From Papiliotrema nemorosa (lineage: Eukaryota > Basidiomycota > Tremellomycetes > Tremellales > Rhynchogastremaceae): 64,000 bases of DNA. The notes below the pieces were generated by a model. The model did no database searches and had not been told where the DNA came from. It was given only the letters and a program-made list of their open reading frames with translations. Location: contig JASKOT010000016.1 of assembly GCA_032158125.1 (NCBI GenBank), forward strand, positions 124,001 to 188,000, given 5' to 3'. Below are positions 34,515-47,708 of this stretch, in pieces; position 1 is the stretch's first letter; the number at the start of each line of letters is the position of its first letter. The translations under genes and the position numbers were made by a program.

Positions 34515-37500
34515 ATGAACTCTGACGACAAGGCTGAACTTGGCCACACGTCCATTCTCCAGAATGCCGCCACGCTGGACAAATACCCCCCGCAAAAAGT
34601 CGGTATTCAGCTACCTCCCTTGGAGCAAAGTCCCACTCGACATGCTCGGATCCCCATCGAGTTCCGAACTCTCTCTCTCCAGGTCTACGATTCTCAGCGA
34701 TTCGAAGTAAAACCCGACAAAAAGGACGAGAGCGATGCAGAGTTCTTCAACAAACTCGATTACCACCTCATCACTCCCGAAGAGGTCTGTCACCGTTTCA
34801 ATGTTTCCCCTTCCTCTGGATTGGACTCTACCGCCGCCAACCGTCGGTTGGAACGAAACGGCAAAAACATCTTGACCCAGCGTAAATCCCAGCTTTGGAA
34901 AAAATTGTTGCGATATACATTCGGTGATTTCTGTTCCATCCTCTGGGTCGGAGTCATCATCTTTTTCATCTCTTGGAAACCCCTCGGTAACCCTCCTGCA
35001 CCATACAACCTTGCCCTGGCTATCGTCGTGCTCCTGGTCATCATCATGCAGGCGACATTCAGCGGTTTCCAAGACTGGTCTGCCCAACAAATCATGTCGT
35101 CCATCTTGACCCTCGTCCCGGAGAATGCCATCGTGTGGCGAGACGGTCAAAGGGTGACGATTCCAAGTAGTGATTTGGTTGTGGGTGATGTCGTCGAATT
35201 GACAATGGGTCAAAAAGTTCCGGCCGATATGAGGATTGTAAAGGCATCAAACGATCTCCGATTCGACAAGGCCATCTTGACTGGTGAGCTGTTACAACGT
35301 ATCAAAACTCGATTGTTGCTAACATGAAGGTGAATCGGAAGAAGTCGCCGGAACGGTCGATACTACCGAGACCAATTTCCTCGAAGCTAAAAATGTCGCT
35401 CTCCTCGGGACCCACGTCTGCAACGGTACCGCCACCGCCGTCGTTGTCCTCACTGGAAGTCGAACGGTCATGGGTCGAATCAACAAAGCCACCAATTCTT
35501 CCACTGAAGAACGAACGACTCTGCAAAAGGAGATTACTCGATTTGTCAAGATCATCATCGCTCTCACCCTTACCCTTGTCACTATCATGCTCATCACCTG
35601 GGTCGCTTGGCTCCGAGTCGACCATTTCGATTTCATCAACACTGTCGGTATCTTGACCAACTTGATGTCCCTCGTTGTCGCCTTTATTCCCGAAGGTATG
35701 CCCATGGCCGTCGCTCTTACTCTGTCTACAGTCGCCAAGCGAATGCGGGATGTCCAGATCTTGCCCAAATCCCTTGCTGTGGTCGAGACCCTTGGATTCG
35801 TCAATGTCATCTGTTCCGACAAGACCGGTACTCTCACTCAAAACCGAATGACTGTCGCCTCGCTCAGCCTCGTCGACCAGACTCTGGAAGTCGAGGCAGT
35901 CGTCAAGGCATCTGCCACTGCCGAACAGAAGCCAAAAGCCTTCCACGATGTACACCGAGCCATGGTGCTCTGCAATGATGCCTTTTTCGAAACTCACGAA
36001 GAGAACCCAAACGAGCGAAAAGTTCAGGGAAACGCAACGGATGGTGCCCTTCTTCGATTGACCGCTGCTCTTCCTAGAGTCGAGTTTGGCTACAACCGGG
36101 TATTCGATCTCCCCTTCAATTCGCGAAACAAGTTTGCCATGACCTATGTCCGAGGATCCGACTGTATGATGATCGTCAAAGGCGCTCCAGACATTTTACT
36201 CGATCGGGCAGTTTCTTACCTGTCTTCCGACGGAACTGTCAAACCCCTCACAGCTCCCGCGCACGACAAGGTGTTGGCGCTGCAAGAAGAATGGTCTAGG
36301 AAGGGTCAACGAGTCTTGCTGCTCGCTCAACGAGTATACACTGCCAAAGCCGAGCTTGACACTTCTGCTTTCGAGGAGGAGATTGCGATTGAAGCGGAAA
36401 GAGAGTTGACCATCCTTGGTCTTGTGGGTATTGTCGATCCGCCACGAGCCGAGATCCCCCACACTGTTGCCGAGGCTCGACGATGCGGTGCTCGATTCTT
36501 CATGGTCACTGGTGATTTCCGATTGACGGCCGAGGCTATTGGTAAAGATATCGGAATCTTCACCTACTCTCAGTCAGACCGAATCGCCGATTTTGAATCA
36601 AAAGGTCGATACAATGAGATTGAAGGGATTTTGGACGACCGACTCGCTTTCATCCAAGCTGCTCTGGTCGTCGAGGGTAAAGAGATTGATCCGCTCGGCG
36701 ACAGGGACTGGGATGTGATTTGCAAGTACGAGGAGATCGTCTTCGCCCGAACGACACCGGAACAGAAACTCCGAATTGTGACAGAGCTCCGATCTCGAGG
36801 ATGTGTTGTTGCTGTCACTGGTGATGGAGTCAACGATGCTCCTGCGCTCAAAGCTGCCAATGTCGGTGTTGCCATGATCTCCGGAAGTGAAGTCGCCATG
36901 GAGGCTGCGGACCTCGTGTTGATGGGAAGTTTCAGCTCGATCATCGACGGTATTCGACTGGGTCGACTCGTCTTCCAAAATCTTCAAAAAGTCATTTCGT
37001 ACCTTCTCCCCGCCGGTTCGTGGTCAGAAGACTGGCCAGTCGTTCTCAACGTCTTCTTTGGATGCCCTCTTCCTCTCAGCTCGTTCTTGATGATCATCAT
37101 TTGTTGTTTCACCGACTTGGCCTGCTGCCTTACCCTCATCTTCGAACAAGAGGAATTCGACCTCCTCACTCTCCCGCCTCGAGACCCGAAACGATCTCAC
37201 CTGGTCAACTTTAAGATCTACGCTCAGAGTTATCTGTTTATCGGTATGATGGAGACACTCACGGCGCATTGCATGTTCTTCTATTACATCTACTCCGCGG
37301 CCGGTATCCCCGCCAACAAGATGTTCTTCGCCTTTGCGCACTATTCGGATGGATACTACGGTCACACCCAGGCGGAGCTCAACAAATTCCTCAACACCGG
37401 TCAATGTGTCTACTTTGTCACCTTGGTCATTCTGCAAATCTTCAACTTGAACTCGGTGAGGAACAAGCAACAATCGATCTTCCAGAATGGACCGCAGAAA

Positions 37501-37719
37501 AATTGGAAACTGTGCATCGGACCCATCGTCTCGCTCGCCATTGCCATCTTCGTCACGGAAGAAAAGGGGATTCAAAACTTGTTTGGAACTGCCAGTGTGC
37601 CGATCAAATTTTGGATGCTACCCATCCCGCTCGGTCTGGGCATCTTGATGATGGACGAGGTGAGAAAGCTGGTCGTGAGGACGTGGCCCAAGGGTCCCAT
37701 CGCGAAGATCGCTTGGTAG
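34515..37719 (+). CDS. P-type IIC cation ATPase (Na+/K+-ATPase alpha-like, fungal)
   Basis: Two exons (34515-35283, 35330-37719) give 1052 residues; the intron splits the TGES actuator motif. Other motifs: PEGM in M4 ('AFIPEGMPMAVALTL'), phosphorylation site '[13 protein letters not shown]' (D about 420), 'KGAPDILLDR', 'DPPRAEIP', 'TGDFRLTAEAIGKDIGI' and '[20 protein letters not shown]'. Overall it follows animal Na,K/H,K-ATPase alpha subunits, including 'YLLPAGSWSE' in M5 and the C-terminal segments. In M6 the protein reads 'CCFTDLACC': only one of the two acidic residues that animal pumps have here (IDLGTD) is present. Fungal IIC pumps are known but their ion is poorly defined; Na+ or K+ transport at the plasma membrane is likely. 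No beta subunit gene is nearby. An in-frame ATG at 34398 was rejected as leader. Confidence 0.88.
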
Positions 37720-38275
37720 GGAGCGAAGAATAGATATATAGATAGCCTCTCAGGTCGAGGCCCATGCATGTAAAAGTGCCATTTGTCCAGCAGTAGCTGA
37801 ATCACACGCAGTGTTCCAGAGATAGGCACGTCTTTCTCAGTTTTGGCGCCTATTTGACGATTGCCCACTGCTGCTTGCGATGACGTCAATGTTGGACCCG
37901 CTCATCTTGACCATCGAAATCGTCTCTCTTTTGGTGATGAGTTGTAGAGTCGTGTTAGATCGCGGTGATCTGCATGCATATTGCAGCTTAATCCTCAGCA
38001 TTAGAGCGAGATCCCACGAGCATACCCCTTGACTACGAACGCCATGAGGGGGGAGATGGGTGGGTGGAAGGTTAACGCAGTTTTTGGGTTGGGTGGTGGT
38101 GTCTGGCGTCATATGACCTGCGTGGAGAGTACGTCAATTAGCTTCCGCGCCATTCCTTCAGCATGACCTATAAGGATCGTCCATCTCTGCGACTGGCTCT
38201 TCATCGATCTTGACTCTCAACCTCTCATCACTCGAATACTTTCCGACAGACTAACATCCATCAACTTCAGCAACA
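37720..38275. other. Intergenic spacer, IIC ATPase / B12D gene
   Basis: 556 bp without a gene. A TGACGTCA palindrome lies at 37881-37888. The last 60 bp are a CT-rich leader ending CAACAATG. Confidence 0.55.
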
Positions 38276-38945
38276 ATGTCTTCTCTTCCTCCTCGACAGA
38301 ACACCGTGAGCTGTCCTGTAGTCCGCTTGTGGCACATCGCTGACACTACTCCCCCACCCTTGGGCACATATCCGCACCTGTCACGCTCTGCTTTCTACTT
38401 GCTCTTCATATACCCAGGTTGACCCCCACAATCTCTCCACTGCTCAGAACATCAAGCAGGCCACTGCCAATGTCAACCGATTCGCCAAGCGGGACCCTGC
38501 TCTCTACCCTCTCTCCTTCATCCTCGTCGGCGCTCTTGGTGTTGCCGGATACTTTTTGTACGTCGATCTCTATGGATCTCAAGGGGTCTCACTGATCGAA
38601 TAGCATGAAGAAGGCCAGCGAGCCAGAGGCACACCGAAAGTTGATGGCCAACGGTGCCGTCTACCCATGGGATGACGCATCGAAGCACGACACTCACCCA
38701 TCGTACGTCCATCTCACACTTTGCAGCAGAGTTTCTGACGTCCAGGTCGGTTGCTGCCTTCAAGTACCGATACAAAACTCGGGATGGTCACTTTGAAGAT
38801 GCTGCTCCAGCATTAACCGAGGATATCCGAACCGTAAGTTCAAATTTGTTTTGAGAAAGCTGTGCGCTGAACGTGATTGGGGATCATTCCCCGTTGAGAT
38901 CTCCAGGTCAAAGAGCATGTCGGTAACAAATTCTCCACCGCTTAG
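38276..38945 (+). CDS. B12D/NDUFA4-like mitochondrial respiratory-chain subunit
   Basis: Five exons (38276-38305, 38418-38557, 38604-38702, 38746-38833, 38907-38945) encode 131 residues. After a short hydrophilic N-terminus comes 'RFAKRDPALYPLSFILVGAL', one membrane segment ending 'GVAGYFFMKKASEPEAHRKL', and a conserved 'YPWDDAS' motif. This is the NADH-ubiquinone reductase complex I MLRQ / B12D family (NDUFA4 group), inner-membrane proteins associated with respiratory complexes. The tail ends 'VKEHVGNKFSTA'. The first intron (112 bp) is longer than average. Confidence 0.85.
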
Positions 38946-39516
38946 AGTGGAAGACAGGGACATCCCTCACGTTGGCTCGCGTACCCTACAGGAAATTGAA
39001 AAGGATTGGGAAGGCGAAGAGAAGAGGGCGGATCTGTTTGGATTCCGATTCGAATGGCCTCATTGAAGCAACGAAATATAACATGAGAAGCAGCGAGCAA
39101 GAAGTAGCAATTCTTATAGCACCATGTATCATTAGTCCCGAGTATGCTCTGCATCTGTGCTTGCTCTGGCCACTGCCGATGACGAGGGAGTCGCGGCGTT
39201 TGCCCATTAGAAACTATTTTGTAATGAGTTGTAATCGGCACGGCGTGGAGTTTTAATGATTTCCCCTTGACGGTTGGATAGGGTTTCAAATACGCGCGCC
39301 TGTTTCACCTTGCGCCCCGCCCTCTCTCCGACGCGACGATCACCCCAGCAGCCCTCATTGTCCACATCGACACCTCACCACTATTGATCGCGCTTTTTGA
39401 TACATTGAGCTCGAGAGAGATCCTAGCCTTTGACAGATCTCTTTGGCAGGACATCGCCGAAACGAGAGGTTCATCTCTACCGATCATCGCGTACCCCGCT
39501 CGGACGATCCATCACA
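38946..39516. other. Intergenic spacer, B12D / CBK1
   Basis: 571 bp; no gene seen. Probably the B12D 3' UTR and the CBK1 promoter and leader. Confidence 0.55.
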
Positions 39517-41601
<2,085 letters not shown>

Positions 41602-42289
41602 ACGACGCCTGTGGTGATGATGTTTGGATCGTTCGTATGCTGTTGTCCAATTGATGAAACTGAGATGTCATTGTCGTCGAGGCTATCACGACAGCCATCG
41701 CAAGTTATGGGTCCCCGCTCACATGCTGATGTATTAACGGTGGCACCGCGCTTTGTGAGCACATTCTATGTGATGCGATTCGGGTGCATAGGCGTCAGCA
41801 AGACTTCTCGACATTTCGGCTTGGATCGATGCATAAATGGAGGGACACCGAATGAGTCATCTTACACCATGACTGTAGCACGACCGAAGAGTGATCTGGA
41901 ACAGATCGTGCACCTCTGATTCTCACAAGTCACAAGCACAAGGCTCCCCTGAACCCCTGCACGCACAAAGGGTCTTTGCAGCTTCTGGGACAAGTGACCA
42001 CAACAAGCAGAGGTCCATGCTCACGTTTCCTATCATCCTTTCAAGTTCGACCTCCCATGTTGTCCGGTGTGAACGGCTTGCACATATTTTTTCAATGGAT
42101 AGAGGGGCCTGAAGGCTTCTGCTCTTCGGGAAAGAGAACCATGCGCAGGAAGCCGGGTGAGTATGGGCAGCCAGCTGTATAAGAAGAGATTCTCACCCTC
42201 TGCTTTTGGTCCTCTGCTTCTCACTTGTCTGCTCTTCCCTGTCCAATACAATCCGCTTTCTTTGCAGAGCTCAATACAGATACATGACC
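41602..42289. other. Intergenic spacer, CBK1 / first HDEL-family copy
   Basis: 688 bp with no supported gene. A TATAAG at 42178-42183 lies 107 bp before the ATG of the next gene. Confidence 0.5.
42178..42183 (+). promoter_or_regulatory. TATA-like element
   Basis: TATAAG in the sequence GCTGTATAAGAAG, about 107 bp before the first HDEL-family ATG; the two sister genes have TATA boxes at similar distances. Confidence 0.45.
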
Positions 42290-43051
42290 ATGTCGAACAA
42301 ATCAACCTTGACCCTCAAGTCGCTTCCTCTTCTGGCTGCGCATGCATACGCACAACTCAGAAGCTCCGAGGATCGGGATGCATCGTCCCTGGGCCGAGAT
42401 TGCATCTTGGTCCCATATGGTGATGAATTTCTGACTTCCCAGTGATCGTTTGGCTATAATGAAACCCATCAGCTTAGAAGGCGAGCGTTGGTATGGTATC
42501 TGCACGGACAAAGCGGCCACTGGGGAGACGTTCTACACGTCGATAAAAGACAGAAATGATAAAATCGTGAGTTGACGGGACATCCAGATTTTCGACCGAT
42601 TAACTCTCTCAACTTTCAACTCTTATCAAGAAAAGTGCAGGAGCTCACGTTTGTAGACTCACTGTGTGATCCCCGGGTATACTGCCAAGTCCAAGCACCG
42701 CACATTCTGGTTGGTGGACCAGATTGGAGGCAGAGTGGCAACCTCCACGATTGCTGACCCAGCGGCGAGTTTACCTCTTGATGATGCTGAAGACTGTGGC
42801 GTGCTAATAAACAGCTGTCACAAGAGCAGATTGACGAAAACGAGGCAGCTTCCCACGGTTGGTATGCGAAGACGGGGATTTTATGTTCCGACTCCGAGTG
42901 CACTTCAGCAATGACCTGCCTGGGGTTGGACAAAATCTCGAGCGACGTGATCGAGAGGATCACCAAGGAGACTGATGCACTGAGGGTTAAAATAAGCAAT
43001 CCCTCTCAAGACAAGGAGACGGTGAACGACGTCCAGCACGAAGAGCTCTAG
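42290..43051 (+). pseudogene. HDEL-family secreted protein, copy 1 (apparent frameshift, ends HEEL)
   Basis: First of three tandem paralogues. Pieces: signal peptide (MSNKSTLTLKSLPLLAAHAYA), 'GRDCILVPYGDEFLTS', then after a one-base frame change 'MKPISLEGERWYGICTDKAA', middle exon 42657-42764 (108 nt, as in both sisters; 'HCVIPGYTAKS') and last exon 42815-43051 with 'CSDSECTSAMTCLG' and the end Q-H-E-E-L. The shift lies at the CCC of 42438-42440: one C fewer would keep the frame and give exactly the same spacing as copy 2 from DCILVP to GIC. A 36-bp intron there does not restore the right frame. The second intron (42765-42814) would need a GC donor (GCGAGT). Either a recent pseudogene or a sequence error. 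All six family cysteines are retained. An ATG two codons upstream (42284) is also possible. Confidence 0.6.
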
Positions 43052-43633
43052 TCACATCGTCTTGGCTCTGGTAAATGTGTGTGACACAGTAAGGGTTCGG
43101 TGGCGATTGACAGGGGTATCTGTGGGAACGATCATGTCAGTACGAGTACAGTATGCACAGAGTAAAATTGTTTCGTCGGCTGTGAAGATGTGTCGTCGAA
43201 TACATCTCCGCTCTCTATCCACATGGACGCACCAGAAAGACACGGGAACGTCTCCAGCGAGTGAACCCGTTCCCCTTTCACGATGACACGCTTGCAGGAC
43301 GGGGTCGGAGTAAATACATACAGTGTGGGCCGCAAGATGCTGTTTCACCCTCGATATATTTGAGCAGTCCTTTATGTGTCGACTCCAAGATTCGGCATCA
43401 TGATCTCAGGCTGGGTCTGTGCTGTGAGAGGGAACCGAGCATAGGACCCGTCTGGGACTACCCCCGAACGCCGTTCACAGGGATTTTCAAGACCAGATCG
43501 AAACACCGCTTGATCGGAAGCTCCCACCCCCCCAGGGAAGTACGGTATATAACGAGGTGCAACGGAGTTCCTCCTTACCCCTCTCACTTCTCCTCTCAAT
43601 CAACTTTTGTTTATCACAAGCACAGATCTTGAC
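43052..43633. other. Spacer between HDEL-family copies 1 and 2
   Basis: 582 bp, no gene seen; the promoter of copy 2 with its TATATAA is at the right end. Confidence 0.55.
43546..43552 (+). promoter_or_regulatory. TATA box of HDEL-family copy 2
   Basis: TATATAA 82-88 bp before the ATG at 43634, followed by a CT-rich leader. Confidence 0.6.
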
Positions 43634-44377
43634 ATGTCATCCCAATCCTCCCTCTCCCTCAAGTCGCTTCTCGCTCTGAGCGGGGCTGCACTCGCACAGC
43701 TCACAGCGCCAGGTGGCGAAATCGTCTCGAGCGTTGGCGATTGCATCTTGGTTCCTCAAGCTGATACCATCCAGCTCTCCAACGATGAAAAAGCCAGAAT
43801 CGTTCCCATTGAATTTGATGAGGAGCGATGGAAAGGTATCTGTACCCATCAAGCCGGTTCTGGCAAGACCTTTCTCACGCAGATCAAGTCTTCCGACGGG
43901 ACCGTGGTGAGTAGCACATGCATCACCCTTCTGCAGACACTCAACACTGTAACTCTTCCTAAACTGACCGTTCTCTAGTCGCAGTGTGTCTTACCTGGGT
44001 ACATTTCTTCTCAAGGGCGAAACACCTTTTGGGTGAGAGACGTGGTCGGTGACAGACAAGGCGTCTATATCCTTACCAACCCTCTTGTCAGTCCCGGTCA
44101 TTCAAAGTTGGTGATGGCATCTAATGTTCAGCTCTCGGAGGAAGAGACCGAGGCCAATCGAGTGGTTTCTGAACAGTCTCACAAGAGCACTGGGTCCACA
44201 TGCAGCGATTTCAAGTGCACCTCGGCACTCACCTGTCTCCAGCAGGACAAGATCCCTCGAGAGGAAATCTCCAAGATCGAGAAAGACACTGCGGATTACG
44301 CCAAGGCAAACTCAGTCTCGACCCTTGAAGACTTCAGAAAGCTGAAAGCGGCGAAGGAAAAGCATGATGAACTCTAA
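43634..44377 (+). CDS. HDEL-family secreted six-cysteine protein, copy 2
   Basis: Intact three-exon gene (43634-43906, 43979-44086, 44132-44377), 208 residues. Signal peptide about residues 1-22 (LSLKSLLALSGAALAQ). Six cysteines at 37, 70, 94, 151, 156 and 162, the last three in 'CSDFKCTSALTC'. Middle exon encodes 'SQCVLPGYISSQGRNTFWVR'. The C-terminal ~40 residues form a charged helix and end K-H-D-E-L, the fungal ER retrieval signal. Signal peptide plus HDEL predicts a soluble ER-lumen resident rather than an exported protein. No known chaperone, thioredoxin or enzyme motif is visible; the folded part (about 30-165) looks like a small disulfide-stabilised domain. No family recognised. Confidence 0.8.
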
Positions 44378-45049
44378 CGAGTTCAGCGGTGCGCAGACGG
44401 GTTTCAGTGATGGCAACGTACTGTGCAGTACAAGGCGATGGTGGTCAATGATGCATCATGATGGACCACGCAGTTGTTGACGTTTATTGACGCTGTGCAC
44501 CGTCTGTAACACGGGTCCTCATCAGTCTGGATGCTGTCAATCCAAACAGCCTCGGCGTTGTCACGATGCGCATCGCCACCTGCTTCTTCTACTTTTAAAT
44601 AGTAGATAGGTTGCCGATCCATATCAAACTGCTTCTGCATACGCTGCGATTACACTGACAGTTACAGAGTCCCCAAAATTGACTCGATCAGTACAACTAC
44701 AGAACAAGGGGTCTCGTAAGAGAAAGGATTCTTGTCGCCTGGCGTGAGTCGCTTGATGCGAAACCTCTCATGGCGACTCGACGCACACTGTGTTTGAGGT
44801 AGCCTTTTGTTTTCTGCTCCTAACGTCATGGAAAATGTAACACAAATCGCCTATCCTTTTTTCGAGCCCTCATCAGAAGACATCTTCACCCCAACTTCGA
44901 TGTCCGCCCGCTCGAACAGTGCCCGGCTGTCCACCTATAAATGCGTGAGGATTCGAGACTGACAAAGACGTCGTTCCCTCACCCTACCTCTTCAGCCTTT
45001 CCAATCGCTGCACAACCACGATACCACAACAACGCAATCATCCACAACC
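44378..45049. other. Spacer between HDEL-family copies 2 and 3
   Basis: 672 bp; no supported gene. A 78-codon minus frame (44404-44640) has no recognisable similarity. The copy 3 TATA box is at the right end. Confidence 0.5.
44936..44941 (+). promoter_or_regulatory. TATA box of HDEL-family copy 3
   Basis: TATAAA within CCACCTATAAATGCG, about 109 bp before the ATG at 45050. Confidence 0.6.
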
Positions 45050-45754
45050 ATGTCTTCCGAAGTATCAGCCTCACTCCCATCCCTCATTCTGAGCGCCCTC
45101 GCTGCGTCTCAACTCGTGACTGCAATCACCCCCTCGGCTGGCGGGGACTGCTTTATCTTTCCACTCACCGATACGGTTCTCTACCATACCGATGTTTCAC
45201 CGACAGGTAAGCGGATTCCCTTCGAGTACAATGGCGAGAAAACGAGTGCTATCTGTACGACCGATGCAGCCTCGGGCAAGACATTCCGAATCGGCCTCCT
45301 GTCAGAGGACGGCACCCAAGTGAGTCAAACAGCCACACGTTACTGGGTCATTTCAGAGACTAACTTCTCGTCTAGTCCCACTGCATTCTGCCAGGCTACT
45401 CTGGTAATGGTGTACAAACCATTTGGTTCAGAGACGCAAACGGCGAAGGGAGACAAAGTGTTGATTTGATTACCGACAAACCAGTGAGTGAACTCGTATA
45501 TTACATATCAATGAGTGAAAGATTGAAATCCGTAGCTCTCTCCTGAAGAAGTCAAAGCCAATCACGTGGCATCAACCATTTCTCTCCAGGAAGCAGGATC
45601 CCTTTGCTCAGACTCAAAGTGCACATCGGCGTTGACTTGCCTCGAGGCTGATACCATTACTTCAAAGCAAGTCTCTCAAGTCGAGGCGAATACCGCCAAG
45701 CTGCGAAACGAGATCGAGAACCTGGGGATCGAGGTCAAGCACGACGAGCTCTGA
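45050..45754 (+). CDS. HDEL-family secreted six-cysteine protein, copy 3
   Basis: Intact three-exon gene (45050-45319, 45376-45483, 45536-45754), 198 residues. Hydrophobic N-terminal signal (SLPSLILSALAASQLVTA). Six cysteines at positions equivalent to copy 2: 'GGDCFIFP', 'SAICTTDAASGKTF', 'SHCILPGYSGNG' and 'CSDSKCTSALTC'. The middle exon is again 108 nt and both introns are phase 0. The C-terminal helix 'VEANTAKLRNEIENLG' ends 'VKHDEL'. Identity to copy 2 is moderate, highest around the cysteines and the HDEL end, so both copies seem to be under selection for those features. Function unknown; predicted ER lumen. Confidence 0.8.
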
Positions 45755-46578
45755 AAGGCTCCTCGTACAATCCTGATTCGGGAACACTGGTCGTAGGGGT
45801 AGTGAATGAAGCTTCGGAAAATTTGATGCGTTCGATGTTGGAAGATGATGTGTGGACCGACGACTCACGCTGATGTTCCGTCCTCTCTGACCGAAGAATG
45901 TAATGATGACAGCTCATGCTCTGGAGCCTCTCCGGAGCAGACTATTCTCGCACTTCGTGCACATCGTCTGCTCGGTCCAGAGATTGTACTCTTTGAGTTT
46001 GGCAATGTTAGAACTCGCCTGGGCCCATCGCTTACACGATCGCCACACTCAATCAGGTTTCCTCACGGCCTGTCACTTCTGTATACGCATCCGTTTGAAT
46101 GGTTCTCACCTTTGCAGAGGCGTTTGAGGTGGAAGAATGTCAAGAGATCGAGGGTACAGCTGATGCTCCGCCGGTCCACGACTACAGTACCATGAAAGGC
46201 CTTGATGTGACCAGACGAGTGATGCCACGGGCAGCGTGCATCTCAGCTCGACGACATGCCTTGGCCTTGCCACCGATGCGTTTTCTTGTCAGAAGATTGA
46301 ACTTCCTTGAACAGAAAGCTCATCTTCCTCAAGAAGCGAAGCTGTGGTAAATACAAGAAGGAGAAGCGTTTGATTTTCACCCTGCTCCCAAAGGATGCCT
46401 CGTCTCAAAGGATCGGTCAGCCGTTGTCTGCTTCGATCGAGCCATACCAGCGATTAGGAGTTTTATTTGTCTCAAGCGTCTATTCCGTGCGATTCCATTC
46501 CCCCTTGGAAGTCGCATTCAGTGTGACCTTTTGAATATCACAGCTTTGAAACTTTCGGTTGTCCGCAACGATTACTAA
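45755..46578. other. Spacer between the HDEL family and the second tandem family
   Basis: 824 bp with no convincing coding sequence; several short plus-strand frames overlap one another without homology. Confidence 0.5.
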
Positions 46579-47708
46579 ATGGCAGAAACCACCCCCTCCA
46601 CGTAAGTCTCCGATACGAACCTTGAATGTACCGCTGAGACCTCGCAGTGGTACGTAGTCAACTGCTACAACGCACTTCATGAGCTGTCTTAATGACGTTG
46701 GCCTCCCTTACCATAGATATCGATATCAGGGGCACTAAATCCACCACAAATTCTCGATTGACAGTGAACATCAAAGGCGAAGCTGCATCACAGGTAGCAC
46801 CGCTATTCCGATTCTTCACCTGGGCATCTGGGGAAGAGTTTGACGGTGAAAATCGTGTGCAGCTGAAATTCTGTCTCGAGAATCCTTCTTTCACCGGGGT
46901 GGAGCCGAGCGAAGCTCCTCAAGCGGCTTCCTATCTCGAACTGAATCCAGACCAGCTCGGATGGCACGAGGCGCATCAGTGAGTGCTGGGCCGCTATCAA
47001 TACCAAAGACTCTGTTGAACCCACGTTAACCCCAGATTTGCGTTGAAAGATGGTGCCCTTGAGGATGAAGATTATCCGAAAACTCTTCTGGTCGGCGTCG
47101 ACAAGTCGGAGCCCAGTTTGAATGTGGAAGGGGATAACTGGAGCAAGTATAATTCGAATCTCCCTTACACCTTGTCTGTCAACGTGAAATCCGTTACAAG
47201 GCAAGACCGAGACAAGATCTGCGACCTTGTCCCATGTTTCGTCACTATTGACATGGATGAGTTAGGCCGCCTGAAGGATGAACTGGACAGTGCTGAAGAC
47301 TTCGTCCCAGGTCAAATGGAGCTCACCAACCCACTGCCGGAAGACGGCCAGCGAGACGTGATGGTGGAGGGAAATTCAACCTGGTTTGTATTGCGGAGCA
47401 ACCCGGAGATTCATCCTGGCCTTCGACCTGCCCATGGCTGGACTGATCTGCTTGAGCAGGGCTTCTTTCCCTCTAACGTGGCGCAGCAAACACGGTCTGT
47501 AGGAGTAAGCGAGTCTTCCCCTACCCTATCGCCTACACGTGCAGGGGGTTTGCTAAAAATTGCTTTTGCTCAGCGACCTCTTTTGAGGGGCAGGAAAAGC
47601 GGCATCGTGGCTCTGATCCAAGGCAAGGAGAAGAGGGGAGAACGCTTCTCCGGTAGGATCAGAAGAGCTCTTGGCAAAACGTCTGGCTCTAGATCGCAGA
47701 CAGAATGA
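46579..47708 (+). CDS. Unrecognised protein, tandem family B copy 1 (intact)
   Basis: Three exons (46579-46601, 46730-46978, 47036-47708), 314 residues. The first exon (MAETTPST) is joined across a 128-bp intron so that 'TGTK' matches copy 2. The core contains 'SRLTVNIKGEAASQ', 'APLFRFFTWASG', 'VQLKFCLENPSF', 'QLGWHEAHQFALKDGAL', 'GVDKSEPSLNVEG', 'LPYTLSVNVKSV' and 'LVPCFVTIDMDELGRL'. The C-terminal ~70 residues are basic and Ser/Arg-rich. No signal peptide, membrane segment or known domain seen; the W-x-x-AHQ and PYT-[LM]-SV-[ND]-VK blocks are the best markers of the family. Probably lineage-specific. The start is less certain than the rest because of the long first intron. Confidence 0.65.

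Noticed and set aside
35302..35997. 231-codon acidic minus-strand frame
   Set aside because: Antisense to the IIC ATPase core, including its DKTGT motif.
42442..42477. 36-bp GT-AG intron to explain the frame change in HDEL-family copy 1
   Set aside because: It is shorter than its neighbours, leaves the wrong downstream frame, and deletes sequence that aligns with copy 2.
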